Source of the DNA: Candidatus Methanomethylophilaceae archaeon
GTDB lineage: Archaea; Thermoplasmatota; Thermoplasmata; Methanomassiliicoccales; Methanomethylophilaceae
Direction of reading: 5' to 3'
DNA length: 64,000 nucleotides
Assembly (NCBI GenBank): GCA_944320495.1
Contig: CALUHR010000008.1
Coordinates: forward strand, 42,249-106,248
Position 1 is the first letter of the stretch. Each line of letters opens with the position of its first letter. The position numbers and the translations under genes were made by a program. Below the pieces are notes generated by a model. That model made no database searches and had not been told where the DNA came from. It saw only the letters and a list, made by a program, of their open reading frames with translations. Below are positions 19,604-30,385 of this stretch, piece after piece.

Positions 19604-20355
19604 TGATCGCCGTCGTCACCGGGGCATCGTCGGGCATCGGGGCCGAGTTCTGCAGGGCCCTGGACGGGGAGGGGCTGGATTCCATCTGGATCATCGCCAG
19701 GAGAGCCGACAGGCTGGAGGCCCTGGCATCCGAGCTCTCCACCCCCTGCGTCGTAATCCACGCGGATCTCACCGACAGGAAGCAGCTGTCCGAGCTCGTC
19801 GGACGCATAGGATCCTCCGGCGAGAGGGTCGACTACCTGGTGAACTGCGCCGGAGTCGGCAGGTTCGGAGAGACCTGGGAGCTCTCATCGGAGGAGACGC
19901 TGTCCATGATCGACCTGAACGTCTCCGCCCTCACGGAGATGTGCCGCGGATGCATCCCCCGCATGGAATCCGGATCCCGCATCATCAACGTCTGCTCCGC
20001 ATCCGCGTATCTTCCGCTGGAGCGCCTCAACGTGTATTCCGCCACCAAGGCGTACGTGCGCGCGTTCTGCAACGCCCTCGGAAGGGAGCTAAAGACCAGA
20101 GGCATCACGGTATTGGAGGTCTCCCCTGGATGGGTGGAGACAGATTTCATCCCGCTCTCCAGGTCCACAGGCGACGTTCCCGAGACTGTCTTCAAGCACA
20201 CCGTTAAGGCTCGCGACGTCGCCGTGAGGGCCATCGCCGACGCCAAGCACGGGAGGAAGCGCTCGATATGCGGCGCGTACAACAGGCTCCAGGTCTTCGT
20301 GTGCACCCACATGCCTCGCATGGCATCATACGTCTGGGGAAGGTCCCTGCTGTGA
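19603..20355 (+). CDS. Short-chain dehydrogenase/reductase
   Basis: 250 aa NAD(P)-dependent oxidoreductase. TGASSGIGAEF (residues 6-16) is the dinucleotide motif, NCAGVG the structural motif near residue 84, and YSATKAYV holds the catalytic Tyr and Lys (YxxxK) near residue 146. Start overlaps the micro-peptide stop, and the stop overlaps the GTG start of the GNAT gene, so three genes form one unit. Substrate unknown. Confidence 0.92.
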   Translation: MIAVVTGASSGIGAEFCRALDGEGLDSIWIIARRADRLEALASELSTPCVVIHADLTDRKQLSELVGRIGSSGERVDYLVNCAGVGRFGETWELSSEETLSMIDLNVSALTEMCRGCIPRMESGSRIINVCSASAYLPLERLNVYSATKAYVRAFCNALGRELKTRGITVLEVSPGWVETDFIPLSRSTGDVPETVFKHTVKARDVAVRAIADAKHGRKRSICGAYNRLQVFVCTHMPRMASYVWGRSLL

Positions 20356-20957
20356 CGACGGTCCTCCGCGAGTTCAGGGAGGGGGACTGCAAACCCATAT
20401 CCGCGATAATGTGCGACGTCTGGTCCATGGTGAGCTACGGCGCCGATGTCGCCATGCCCGGGTCGAGGATGTACTGCTGCCAATGCGTCCTCGGGTCGTC
20501 GTTCATCCGTGTGGCCGAGGTCGACGGGAGGATCGTCGGATGCGTCGGGGCCAGATACGGGAACGAGAGGGTCGATGCACCCTGGGCCGAGAGGATGCTG
20601 CGGCAAGAGAGGGATTCCTTGGCGAACTCCGAGGACGGGATGCGGATGATCGCCGAGTTCGAGTCCTACGATTCCATAGACAGGGACCTCGGCATCAGTA
20701 CCGAGATCGACACCGATGCGGAGCTCACCATACTCATCCTTTCCGAGGGTTGCAGGGGACTCGGACTGGGCAGGATGATGTTCAACGCCGCCTGCGATTA
20801 CCTTCGCTCCAAGGGCGCCGGGAGCATGATGCTGTACACCGACACCGACTGCAACACAGGGTTCTACGATGCCCTCGGCGCAGAGCGCGTGGCAACCTCA
20901 GGAATGATGTGCCTGGGGGAGCCGCTCGGAATGTTCCTTTACAGATATCCGCTGCGA
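20352..20957 (+). CDS. GNAT-family N-acetyltransferase, ends at CGA
   Basis: 201 aa starting at GTG 20352, which overlaps the SDR stop. The acetyl-CoA loop is CRGLGLGRMMFN (about residues 135-146), with the usual helix YLRSKGAGSMMLY after it and GFYDALGAE near the end. Coherent sequence ends FLYRYPL and the next codon is CGA (20955-20957), seven bases from the convergent reductase end. Read through, the frame runs to 21131 antisense to that gene's ferredoxin domain. Confidence 0.85.
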
Positions 20958-20961
20958 GGAG

Positions 20962-22053
20962 TCATCGGAATCCGAACAGAGCCTTCGCATTGTCGACATG
21001 CTCCTCCGCATCGAGATGGAACGGACACCTCGAGGTGCACCTGCCACAGTGCAGACAGTCGGAAGCGTGCTTCGACAGAGCCCTGTAGTGCTCCCAGGCC
21101 ATCTCGTCGCCAACGGCGAACAAGTCGCTGAACTTGTTGACCTTCCCGATGTCGATGCCTGCGGGGCACGGGAGGCAGTGGTTACAGTAGACGCACTGGT
21201 CCTACATGTCCGCCGCCGTCAGGCCGCCGATGAACGAGTAGTCCCTCTCCTCCCTAGAAGCGTCTAGGTACGAGAGCATAGCCTCGAGCTGTCCGACTGA
21301 GCCTATTCCCGGGACCACGGACACTGCCCCGGGGCGGTCCAGCGCGTACTGAATGCACTGCGCCGGGGTCATCGCCCTCCCGAACGGGGAGGTCTCGGCA
21401 TCCATCAAGATGCCTCCCCCATAGGGCTTCATCACGACTATCCCGATCCCCCTGCGCTCGCAGTCGCGGTAGAGCTCCAGCCTCTCGGGGTCCATCACGA
21501 GGCCGTTGTCCCCGGCCACGAAGTCATAGGTGGGATTGAGGCTGAGCATGAAGTCGTCGACAACCGTTTCCTCGATGAAGCGCCTGCATATCTCTGGGGT
21601 GTGAGACGTGAACCCGATGTTGTCCACGCGCCCCTCGTCCTTCCATTCGACCAGCATGTCGTACAGCCCATCGGACATGATGCGCTCGTAGTCCTGGGCC
21701 TCGTCGACGCAGTGGAAGAGCAGCAGGTCGGCGTGATCGAGACCGTACTTCCTCAGCTCGGTCTCGAAGGACTCGCGGCACTCCTCGGGGTCCCTCGTGG
21801 CCGCGTACTGACCTCCTGGGTAGTGTACGCCGGTCTGCAGCTGGAACACCATCCCGTCTCCGTGCTCCCTGACGGCCTCCCTGATGGCGGGAGCGCAGGG
21901 GTCGTCATACATGGAGGTCTCCATGAAGTTGACGCCTGCGTCCATAGCCTTCGATACGATGGTGTGGACATCGTCACCCGCATCCCTGAGGAAGCCAGAT
22001 CCAAGACCCAGTGCGCTGATCCTTTTACCGCTACGAAGTCTCCTGTACTCCAT
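20962..22053 (-). CDS. Aldo/keto reductase with ferredoxin domain and an in-frame UAG codon
   Basis: Paralogue of the gene at 15882. From ATG 22053 (AGGTG upstream) it reads MEYRRLRSGKRISALGLGSG through the reductase barrel. Codon 284 (21202-21204) is TAG, and the same frame goes straight on with DQCVYCNHCLPC and CLHCGRCTSRCPF, the two Fe-S clusters, to FGF CGA TGA. The aligned region of the paralogue reads DVSGRC against DM-TAG-DQC. Conservation of both cysteine clusters after the TAG argues for readthrough, possibly pyrrolysine, over a dead gene. Without readthrough the protein lacks its ferredoxin domain. Confidence 0.85.
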
Positions 22054-22166
22054 GGGAACACCTACTAGTGACTGCATGTCAGCTATCTCCCGTATAATTA
22101 CTATGTGGTCACGCTCACGAGAAGACGACATCGATATAACCGCACATAGCGTCCACCTCATCAGAC

Positions 22167-23366
22167 ATGGGGCAGGACATGTGGTGGCTGATGCACGGCG
22201 ACATATCCGTCGCCTCGGTTCACATCGACAGATACGGTCATCTGACATCATTGGGAGAGATATTCGATGAAGATCATCTGCCAGTCGGTGTGAAGACCGG
22301 TGACAGGGAGCACACCCTCGAAGGACTCGATCGCTGGTGGTCGAAGCGCGCGATACCCATCTCAAGACCCGGCGTGTCAGCCATGTTGGAATCCATGGGG
22401 ATCGCATCCACGGAATCGCTTCAGATGATGTCCAAGGGACTGGGCCTCTCGGACTCCTATTGGATCCGTCCGGAAGGATCGGACCTGTCATGGTCGGACG
22501 TGAACTTCCACGATAACGATTTCTCCGAGGAGGTCGGCAACGCCCTGTTCAACCATGGCACGACCGACGTCCTGAACTTCGACTCCCCGGACTCCTCCTC
22601 GGACGGCAACCTCAGGAAGAGATGGGTGATCGAGGATGGGGTGAGGATCCTGATGAAAGGCGGGAGCGGCCAGATGCAGGAACCGTTCAATGAGGTCCTT
22701 GCATCAGAGATCATGCGTCGCCTGGACGTACGGCACGTCGACTACAATCTGAGATGGGTTGATGGCGAGCCGTTCTCCGTCTGTCCAGCGTTCACCGACA
22801 GCCGCACCGAGCTCGTGCCTGCCTGGTCCGTGCTCGCGACGTGCAAGAGAGAAGATGGGGAGACGCTTTACGACTTCACGAGACGCTGCTTCGAGTGCTG
22901 CGGACTGAAGGACCCCACCGCTTCCCTTGAGAGGATGATTGCCGTTGATTTCCTGATAGCGAATGAGGACAGGCACCTCGGGAACTTCGGTCTGCTCCGC
23001 GACCCCGAGACTCTGAAAACCAAGGGGTTCGCCCCGCTGTACGACAACGGGGCCTCGCTGGGGCATCGCGTGATCACGCTCTGGATAGAGGAGGGTTACG
23101 ACCTGATCTGCCGGCCGTTCAAGGTCACCCACGGAGAACAGATCCATCTGGTCAGGGACCTCGGATGGTTCGACCCCGACAGGCTGGAGGGCATGGACGA
23201 CTTCGCCAAGGATCTGTTCGATGGGTCAAAAGGGTTCGTGGACGAGCGCAGGAACAAGGCGATCATCGGATTCCTACAGAGAAGGATCGACAAGCTCGCC
23301 CAGTACGCCGAGAGTCCGGACTTCCGGGACGACCGGCACCTGGACCTGAGAGTGGTAAGCGGCTGA
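22167..23366 (+). CDS. HipA-like Ser/Thr kinase, orphan
   Basis: 399 aa. The C-terminal half has the HipA kinase signature: ADF-type segment VDFLIANEDRHLGNFGLL (about residues 252-269) with catalytic Asp and His, and YDNGASLG (about 291) as the metal-binding loop. HipA proteins phosphorylate tRNA synthetases or other targets and are normally toxins paired with a HipB antitoxin; no small DNA-binding gene is adjacent. A paralogue lies 450 bases downstream. TGA stop, no CGA. Confidence 0.82.
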   Translation: MGQDMWWLMHGDISVASVHIDRYGHLTSLGEIFDEDHLPVGVKTGDREHTLEGLDRWWSKRAIPISRPGVSAMLESMGIASTESLQMMSKGLGLSDSYWIRPEGSDLSWSDVNFHDNDFSEEVGNALFNHGTTDVLNFDSPDSSSDGNLRKRWVIEDGVRILMKGGSGQMQEPFNEVLASEIMRRLDVRHVDYNLRWVDGEPFSVCPAFTDSRTELVPAWSVLATCKREDGETLYDFTRRCFECCGLKDPTASLERMIAVDFLIANEDRHLGNFGLLRDPETLKTKGFAPLYDNGASLGHRVITLWIEEGYDLICRPFKVTHGEQIHLVRDLGWFDPDRLEGMDDFAKDLFDGSKGFVDERRNKAIIGFLQRRIDKLAQYAESPDFRDDRHLDLRVVSG

Positions 23367-23452
23367 TGGTCGAGGCTATTCGGCGATCTCGTCCTGGACT
23401 CGTCTGTCTTCCTGTGACCCTGTCTCTTCGACTTCATATTACCCGCGGATGG

Positions 23453-23614
23453 CCTAGCTGACCAACTTCTCACGGAGAACCGTTTGTTCCCTTCCTCATC
23501 CGTAGCCGTGTGGGCCTCAACACAGGACATACGGTCACCGTGCCTGGGGCACTCTGTCTCGGGGCAGTCGCAGTTCAGTTGAGCTCCTGAGCCATGCGAG
23601 ATGGGATGGAGCAT
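23453..23614 (-). pseudogene. Possible remnant of a small cysteine-rich protein
   Basis: In the 450-base gap between the two kinases one minus-strand frame contains NCDCPETECPRHGDRMSCVE, resembling small gut-microbial proteins with CxCPxTxCPRHGxCxxC spacing. The start (ATG 23614) and the end are unclear and the frame runs on into antisense of the kinase gene. The rest of the gap is AT-rich and appears empty. Confidence 0.35.
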
Positions 23615-23818
23615 CAGGATAGACCTGTTTCCCGGACGGCGTATCTCGTCTTTCGTGTGCCGACACCTGCTGTACGGACTCCTGAACAGAGTTGATATTG
23701 TTATCATACAATGCTTAATGACAATTTTTGATTAATAAATTGGATTAAGATATCACATAAATTAATAATGTATGGTGATTGAGAAGATAGGATAAACCCT
23801 CGCGACATACGGTCATCC

Positions 23819-24988
23819 GTGTCGGAGGGACGTTTTCAGCTCATGCAAGGGGACCACCGGGTCGCAGAGGTGTGCATCTCCGACAACGGCATTATGACGG
23901 AGCTACGTGAGATGTTCGATCCGGAGAGGATGCCCTGGGGGACCATTGGCACCGACCCCGGCGATACCATCAGAAGGCTCGGAGAATGGTGGGGATATCG
24001 CTGCATCCCGAGGAAGAGGAACATCCAGGACGCACTGGGTCGCCTCGGATTCAGCTCGAGCGAGGCGCTCATGACCGCTGGCCTGGCGGTCAACATGACG
24101 GACCGCTACTGGATCCGCCCGAACGGGAGCGGCCTGTCGTGGGACGATGTCAGCCCCCACACCAACGACTTCTCCGAGACGCTGGGCAGGACGCTGCTCG
24201 GTAAGGGGGACGGGTTCGAACCGTCTCCGGACTGCGCCACCGACGGGATGGTCCCGAAGATGTGGACATCGGAACGTCGCCTGCTCAAAGGCGGGACGAC
24301 CCGCTGCAGGCAGCAGCCGTACAACGAGGTCCTGGCCTCGGAGGTCATGAGACGCCTCGACGTGGAGCACGTCGATTACGATCTGAGGCGCATCGACGGG
24401 AAGGTTGTCAGCTCGTGCCCGTGCATCACCTCAGAAGGGGTGGAGATGATACAGGCCAGATGTCTGATGATGACCCGCCCGATGGACAGGTCTAAATCCA
24501 TCTACCACCACCTCATGGAGAGATGCGGGAGCATAGGCCTCGTGGACCCGAAGGACTTCGTAGACAGGATGCTCGTCGTCGATCACATCATGGCGAACAA
24601 CGACCGGCACTACAACAACTTCTCCATCCTCAGGGACCCGGAGTCGCTAGAGGTCCTCGGCTTCGCCCCCATATACGACACGGGCTCGTCCCTGGGCTAC
24701 GACCTCCGGGTCGGGGACATCTCTGGATCGGAGACGAGGGGCAGGACGTTCAAGGCACGTCTCGACGACCAGTTGCTGCTCCTCGGGGACACGGACTGGA
24801 TCGATCTGGACGCTCTCGAGGGGATCGACTCCTTCGCCCGTCGTCTGATGGGAGGCTCGGAAACGGTCTCGCCCGAGAGGGTGGAAGCGGTCGTAGAGCT
24901 CCTGCTGTCCCGTATCGAGTCGCTGAGGGACCGCATCGAGAATCCACGCGGATTCCGCGACGAGCCGTCCGAGGACATACCGGTCCGA
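23819..24988 (+). CDS. HipA-like Ser/Thr kinase, second orphan copy, ends at CGA
   Basis: 389 aa from GTG 23819, aligning along its whole length with the gene at 22167. The catalytic stretch is VDHIMANNDRHYNNFSILRD and the metal loop YDTGSSLG. Coherent sequence ends SEDIPV, then CGA (24986-24988); the length then matches the paralogue. Reading on would add 45 residues encoded by AT-rich, non-coding-looking DNA to the TAA at 25123. No HipB partner. Confidence 0.82.
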
Positions 24989-26394
24989 TCGTCGTGTTGT
25001 CAGCAAATGTCGTCAATAATTCTCACTGCGAACTTGGAGAGCACCAGCTTACGTTCCTGCATGCGAATATCTTGTCTCAGATGTGTAGCTAATATAATTT
25101 ATCTGATAGCTATTCTTGATTAATTAATTTTAAACTATTCCCATTCATCTCTGAATACAGCGAAAACATTGTTTCAAAGGCGCAGAGACTCGATTCAACG
25201 ATGAGACGTATTCAACCGATCATGGGATTATCAGCATCCATCGGGCAACGGGATGATGTCTTTGTCATGCGGATGGTGGCCCTTGCATTAGGGCGGACAG
25301 TGGAGCCGTCAGTCCAGGTTCATCGATTGTTCAACCGTGTTGATGAAATCGACTCTACACTCATGTTCGATCCATGGCCGTCTCCAGTCGATTAGGAGGG
25401 GTGTGGAATCCAACTCGGGAATCATCAATCCTTCTGATGGAAAGAGACCCCATGCATTGCAAGATGTCCGACCTACAGTGATCAACCGGCAGATCATATC
25501 AGAGCAGATGGAACCAGACCGATGTATCCGGATCTAGATCGGATCGGACGACGTCAGAAAGGCAGAGGAGCCACTTCTACCTCACAGCAATGAGCTGATG
25601 CACTCGGACATCGACTCTGTTCCGCATGCACGTGGGATGTCTGCGGCGCTCATTCTTGCTGTCTACATGAAACCTGATATCGGAGCCTCTCGAAGACGAT
25701 ACCGAAGACTCGATGCATTGTATCGATACAAATCAAGTGTATTAAGATATCAACTTAATTAATTACAAATAGCAAACAAAATGCAGAAACCTGGTGCAAA
25801 ATTTAATTAATTGAGGTAGAAAAAGAGGAAGATATCGGGGTCGATCGGAGCGGCTTCGAAACCCCTCGAAATCGCACGAAAACCCCACCCTTTTCGGTGA
25901 TTTTCCGGGATCCCAAGTACACATTCGGGAGGCCGTCGTGGACACGAAGGTGCCCAAAAACCGATGATTTTTCCAAATCGGATCCATAAATGAAGATTTT
26001 CTGCCTATGTGCAGAAAATGACCCTGAAATGTGCGATTTGCACTAGATTTTTGAGAAATTCTTCATATTCGAGAATAAATGATGAAATAACGATATTTGC
26101 TTTATTTTATTAGTACCTGTGAATCCTATTGGGTTCCTTCCGGGTACAATGCAACGATACTCGAAAAATGACGTTTTCAAATGATAAATGGAGAATTCAT
26201 TAAAATCTGAGATTAATAAATGTAATAAATGCTCTAGCTTTATTTTATAAGCATTCTGTATGGATTCAAAGAACGAATGCAAAGATGTGAGATTAATCAA
26301 TGAAGTAAAGTTATCTACTTTACTAATATCGATAAAATAAGAAATGAGGGTTTTAGGGCGGAACTGCCGCGTAGAGACGATTCCGCCCATGGAA
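24989..26394. other. AT-rich stretch without a recognisable gene
   Basis: About 1.4 kb of markedly lower GC than all flanking genes. It has several TTAATTAATT runs (25750-25810), a G-poor block with CCCCTCGAAATCGCACGAAAA-like and AAAACCGATGATTTTTCC-like words (25855-25980), and one perfect hairpin. Open frames here are short or use atypical codons, so I call none. It could be a degenerate mobile element, a non-coding RNA locus or a regulatory/replication region. Confidence 0.5.
25996..26019. repeat. Hairpin ATTTTCTGC / GCAGAAAAT
   Basis: A perfect 9-bp inverted repeat with a 6-base loop inside the AT-rich gene-free region. Role unknown; terminator or structured RNA are possible. Confidence 0.55.
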
Positions 26395-27585
26395 TCAGAG
26401 TTCGTCGCGCAGGTACATCATCATCCCCTGCAGGGAGTTGAGCACCTGGGAGTATCCGTATTCGAGCTGAGCCTCCTCGGGCGTCAGGGAGCCGACGTAC
26501 TCGTCCTGATGCCGGGGATCCCTGGATTCGCTGAGGACGGTGATGATCCTGCGGAATCCGTCGAGGACGCTGTCGTGGTCCTGGAAATCGATGGAGAGGA
26601 TCGCATCGCACACCGAGATGTCGGTCTTGAGGAAATCGACGATGTCGTCGCACACCTCGAGCGGTATGTCCCCGTTGACCGCCGAGTCGAGGAACAGATC
26701 GATCTTGGAGTCCTTCATGTCGCGGACGCGCTGTATGATGTCGACCTTCTCCCTGCTGAGGAAGGCGCCCTGCGCATTGCCCTGCGTTTCGACGGCGGCT
26801 TCGTCGGCGGGGGCCTCTTCGGGCTCGGGTTCGGAAGCGGGGATCTCGGATTCGGTCCCTTCGACCTCTGCGACAGGTGGTTCCTGCTCGACCGGTTCCG
26901 GTTCGGCAGAGGGAGCCTCCGGCTCGGTGACCTCCTCCTCGACAGGGGCCTGCGCCTCCTGGACGGGTTCGGCGCTGTATGCCGACTCTAGGACGGAGAG
27001 CTTCTGCTCGGCGAGCATGAGGTCGGTCTTCAGGGAGGCGATGGTCGCGCGTAGACTCCCGTTCTCTTCGGAGAGACGGTCGCGTTCCGCCTCGGCCTCG
27101 GACAGCTGGTCCCTGGCGGTCTGGGCGTCACCCCTGGCGAATTCGAGCTCGGACGACATCTCATCCACGCGGGCCCTGCAGGACTTGAGTTCATCCATCA
27201 CGGATGCGAGGGCATCGCTGTCATCGTGAGCGTTGAGCGATTCGGCGGCCTGCCTGATGATCTCGCGGACGCTGCCGAGCAGCTCGTCGTCGAATCCCTC
27301 CACGGTCGGTTCCGATTTGAGCGCATTGAACGCATCCTCGTCGGCCCTCTCCGACGAGGAGAGCCTCGACAGGTATTCCGGGGAATCAAGGGGATCCAGC
27401 TCGATGGCGGTTTCGCCCTCGGTGTCCAGGAGGGTATCGCAGGCATCGATGTCGTCCCCCAATGAGACGATGATATCGATGTACGTGTCGACGTTGGAGC
27501 TGTCGATCTTCGCCATCGAGGCGAAGACCATGATCTCGTTCAGCTTACGGTCCCTTACCCTGGTGATCAGGTTTGCATCCCACAT
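26395..27585 (-). CDS. Acidic coiled-coil protein with repeated terminal domain
   Basis: 396 aa from ATG 27585. The N-terminal domain (LITRVRDRKLNEIM...) resembles the C-terminal domain (IIQRVRDMKDSKID...), an internal duplication. Between them lie a coiled coil (about residues 145-220, heptads such as AEAERDRLSEENGSL) and an acidic Pro/Glu-rich linker (about 230-290). A TATA sequence is 24 bases upstream of the ATG, so this is a separate leaderless gene. With CGA read as arginine, it would fuse to the gene at 27646-28419 through an AT-rich spacer. No function recognised. Confidence 0.72.
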   Translation of the reverse strand: MWDANLITRVRDRKLNEIMVFASMAKIDSSNVDTYIDIIVSLGDDIDACDTLLDTEGETAIELDPLDSPEYLSRLSSSERADEDAFNALKSEPTVEGFDDELLGSVREIIRQAAESLNAHDDSDALASVMDELKSCRARVDEMSSELEFARGDAQTARDQLSEAEAERDRLSEENGSLRATIASLKTDLMLAEQKLSVLESAYSAEPVQEAQAPVEEEVTEPEAPSAEPEPVEQEPPVAEVEGTESEIPASEPEPEEAPADEAAVETQGNAQGAFLSREKVDIIQRVRDMKDSKIDLFLDSAVNGDIPLEVCDDIVDFLKTDISVCDAILSIDFQDHDSVLDGFRRIITVLSESRDPRHQDEYVGSLTPEEAQLEYGYSQVLNSLQGMMMYLRDEL

Positions 27586-27608
27586 GAGGCACGAATCGTG
27601 TCGATGTG

Positions 27609-27613
27609 ATATA
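27609..27613 (-). promoter_or_regulatory. TATA box between the two coiled-coil-region genes
   Basis: CTCTATATCAC on the minus strand with its TATAT about 24-28 bases before ATG 27585, the standard archaeal spacing for a leaderless start. It lies inside what would be continuous coding sequence if the CGA codons at 27646-27648 and downstream were arginine. Confidence 0.6.
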
Positions 27614-27645
27614 GAGTTGCGGATGCGTATTCGCTTGAATCGGAT

Positions 27646-28419
27646 TCGAGGCGAGAGGCTGCGGTCGGAGGAGAGCGGATAATCTGAATTGAATGCGCAT
27701 CTGGCGTACATGGCGGCCACATATCTGGGCATCTCCCTGCGGAAGGCCGTGAGCGCATCGGATTCCTTCATGTCCAGGACGTCGCCGAACATGGAATCGA
27801 ATCCCTCCTCGGACACCGTGCCCAACGAGATGCAGACCTTCGAGATCTCGGAACTCTCGACGTTGCCGAGGGAAGCGATGCGAAGCAGCACGGAGCACTC
27901 TCTCCTGGTGACGGAGATGTAATCGGTAATCCCCTCCAGTATCTCCGGGTCCTGTCCAGAGCAGCGTTCGGACGCGCGGTCCATGAGGTCCATGACACGG
28001 CGGAACACCAGGGAGTCGCTGTCTGTGAGAGAGCATTCCGGCCTCCCATCGCGGAAGATGTCCAACGCCATCATGAGCAGCGGGGTCTGGCCGGTGAGCT
28101 CCTGTATCATCCAGACGAAATGACCCTCGTCCTCCATGTCCTCCCTGTCCAGCCTGTCGAGATAGGAGGAGAACATCTCCGTCGGCATGGGAGGGCATCC
28201 CTCGGTCAGGGTGTCCATCATCTCCTCGAACTCTGTCAGGTCGTTGACTCCGATCTTCGCGATGCACCGGGCGTAGTTGATCTGTCCCGCAAGGATCCTG
28301 ACCTTGATCGACCTCTCAGTCTCGCTCAGCGACTGGTCGAACGTTGCGGCGGCTATCTCGCAGCTCTTGCGGACGATGATCCTGCGCAGAATCTGTATGT
28401 CGAGATAGTCGAATAACAT
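27646..28419 (-). CDS. Uncharacterised acidic helical protein, ends at CGA
   Basis: 257 aa from ATG 28419 (MLFDYLDIQILRRIIVRKSC). All-helical by appearance, acidic, no signal peptide or membrane segment. Coherent sequence ends SSDRSLSP followed by CGA (27648-27646); the next 20 codons contain three more CGA, unusual ATA, TCA and TCT codons and a TATA box. It precedes the coiled-coil gene at 26395 and may work with it. Family unknown. Confidence 0.68.
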
Positions 28420-28567
28420 GTTCTCTCACTCCTTTGCATCAATTAAATCTTGTAAAGCTATCACATGAATTATTCTATATTTATCATCAAGCAATCTTCT
28501 AATGCAACCTCATCGCGAGATGCGTTAGGGCCCCCATCGGAATCCGCTATATCAAATGGCTGGGGAA

Positions 28568-30277
28568 TCGGTCGATCCGTGGAGGGAACAGGATCTTCAC
28601 GGTGTCCCCGTCGGTGGTTATGCCCTCCGATACCTCTACACGCAGCATCCTACCGTCGGGATGCTGGACTATGTCACCATCCGATAAGTCCTCGTCTGCC
28701 GCCAGGATGTGGTAGAGCAGGTCGTTCATGAACGTCAGGAGCGTATCGGGTCTGTCGCGGCATCCCACCGTCTCTACCTCGAGCTTGCCGAACAAGTGTA
28801 GCCCGCAGGTGTAGGACCTGACCTCACCATCGCGGTGGGACAGCCCCACCCAGACCCAGTCCCCAATCGGAAGGGCGCCGTCCCTGATGGACTCGGCTTC
28901 ACGGACGTAGTCGTCAGCGCTGATGACTGCACCGGGGATGTACACCCCGATGGTGCCGGGCTGCCTGCAAACGGCCGAGACGATCTTGGTGTGCAGGGTG
29001 GCGGCCGCGATGCAGTCGCTGCCGTGATTCACCAGGGCGACCATGATGTGGGCCCTGTGCTGCCCGACCCTGTCGCGGGCATCGGGCCAGCGGTAGTTGT
29101 TGAGGGCGTTCTCCTCCGCCTCCCCGTCGGGGACGGGTCCGGAGGTCTTGCTGATGATGACCAGGTCCCCGTCGCATTCGAACGTGAGGTTGGACCCGTC
29201 CGTGCTGAAACGGCAGCGTATGCCCCATTGGGACACGAGGTCGAACTGTATCCTGTCCGGATCCCACGCGTCCTCCTCCAGTAGGACCATGGCGATGAAC
29301 GGGCCACCCCTGTCGCGTGGGACATCGAGGGACATCCTCTCGTCGAACGATGCTATGACGGGCTCCTGTCCCCCGTACCCGGCGAAGCTCAGGAACGACC
29401 TGAGTCCGCGGTCTACGCTGACGGCATACAGCGGCCTCCCCTCCACCCTCCTGCCGAGAGCGGCGCGGGCGGCGTCCTCCATGTCGGGGATGGCGTCGAT
29501 GATGCGCCTGATGTCCTGCACCGGGATCTTGGACAGGTACGCCTCGTTCATCATGAGGGTCACGAACACCGACCCCCCGGGGAGGTCCATCACGTAGGTG
29601 CAGTATGGATGGTCGGCGATCCAACCGGCGGGGCGGAGGGCTTCCTTGACCTCGCGGAGCCCTTCCGGGTCGACCATAATGCCCTTGACGGCCTCGACGG
29701 CGGTCCGATCCGGGGAATCCTCCCCGGGCTGGCGGGACTCCATCTCCTCGATGGTCCTGCATGCCTCGATGTCACCCATCAGAGCGGTGAAGTCCGGATC
29801 CGCCGGAACGAGATCGAGGCCCCTCCTGGCGGCGGAGAGGGCCTTGGAGCGGTCCCCGTAGTGGCAGTAGAGCCTTCCGAGGGTCAGCCAGTTCCAGGGA
29901 TAGGAGGGTTCCTCGTCGGTACCGCGGAGGAGATACTCCATGGCGAGACGCGGCCTCCCGCAGTACATGAGGGCGTTGGCGTACCTGTAGAACCACACGC
30001 CACAGCCGCGGGCCAGGTCCTCCACGTCGGAGAGCCACTGGAGGGAGGTCCTGAAGTGCTCATAGTCTCCGATGTTGTTGCAGGCGTAGGCGATCATGAG
30101 CGCCACATCAAGGTCATGATGGGCCTGCCTCTCGGTGAACCTGCCCTCCGACACGCCGACTGCTATGATGCGGCCGATGCAGTCGAGCATGCCTTCGAAA
30201 TCTCCGGACGAATCGTCCTCGTAGGACTGTATCTCTCTGAAGTCCTCCGGACGGAGGACTCCTCCGAGATCGTTCAT
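28568..30277 (-). CDS. TPR-like plus DUF4261 protein, ends at CGA
   Basis: 569 aa. The N-terminal 170 residues are helical repeats (RQAHHDLDVALMIAYACNNIGDY, FYRYANALMYCGRP). The same module recurs near the C-terminus of the 1233-aa protein at 48025. The C-terminal half (about 315-540) matches DUF4261, for example SLDVPRDRGGPFIAMVLLEE and HIMVALVNHGSD. DUF4261 also occurs among predicted immunity proteins of polymorphic toxin systems. The frame reads FPPRID then CGA (28570-28568), then six codons to TAG. No toxin gene is visible nearby. Confidence 0.75.
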
Positions 30278-30385
30278 GGTCTTCCATATCGACGGAAAGG
30301 TAAAAATCCGCTTCGGTTCGTCTACGTTTGAAGGGATGGAAGTCGTGAGCGATTATGTAATTGATGACCTTTGATGCATGGCCGT

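Noticed and set aside
26043..26390. 115-codon minus-strand frame in the AT-rich region
   Set aside because: AT-rich codons unlike any neighbour, no motif, no convincing start signal.
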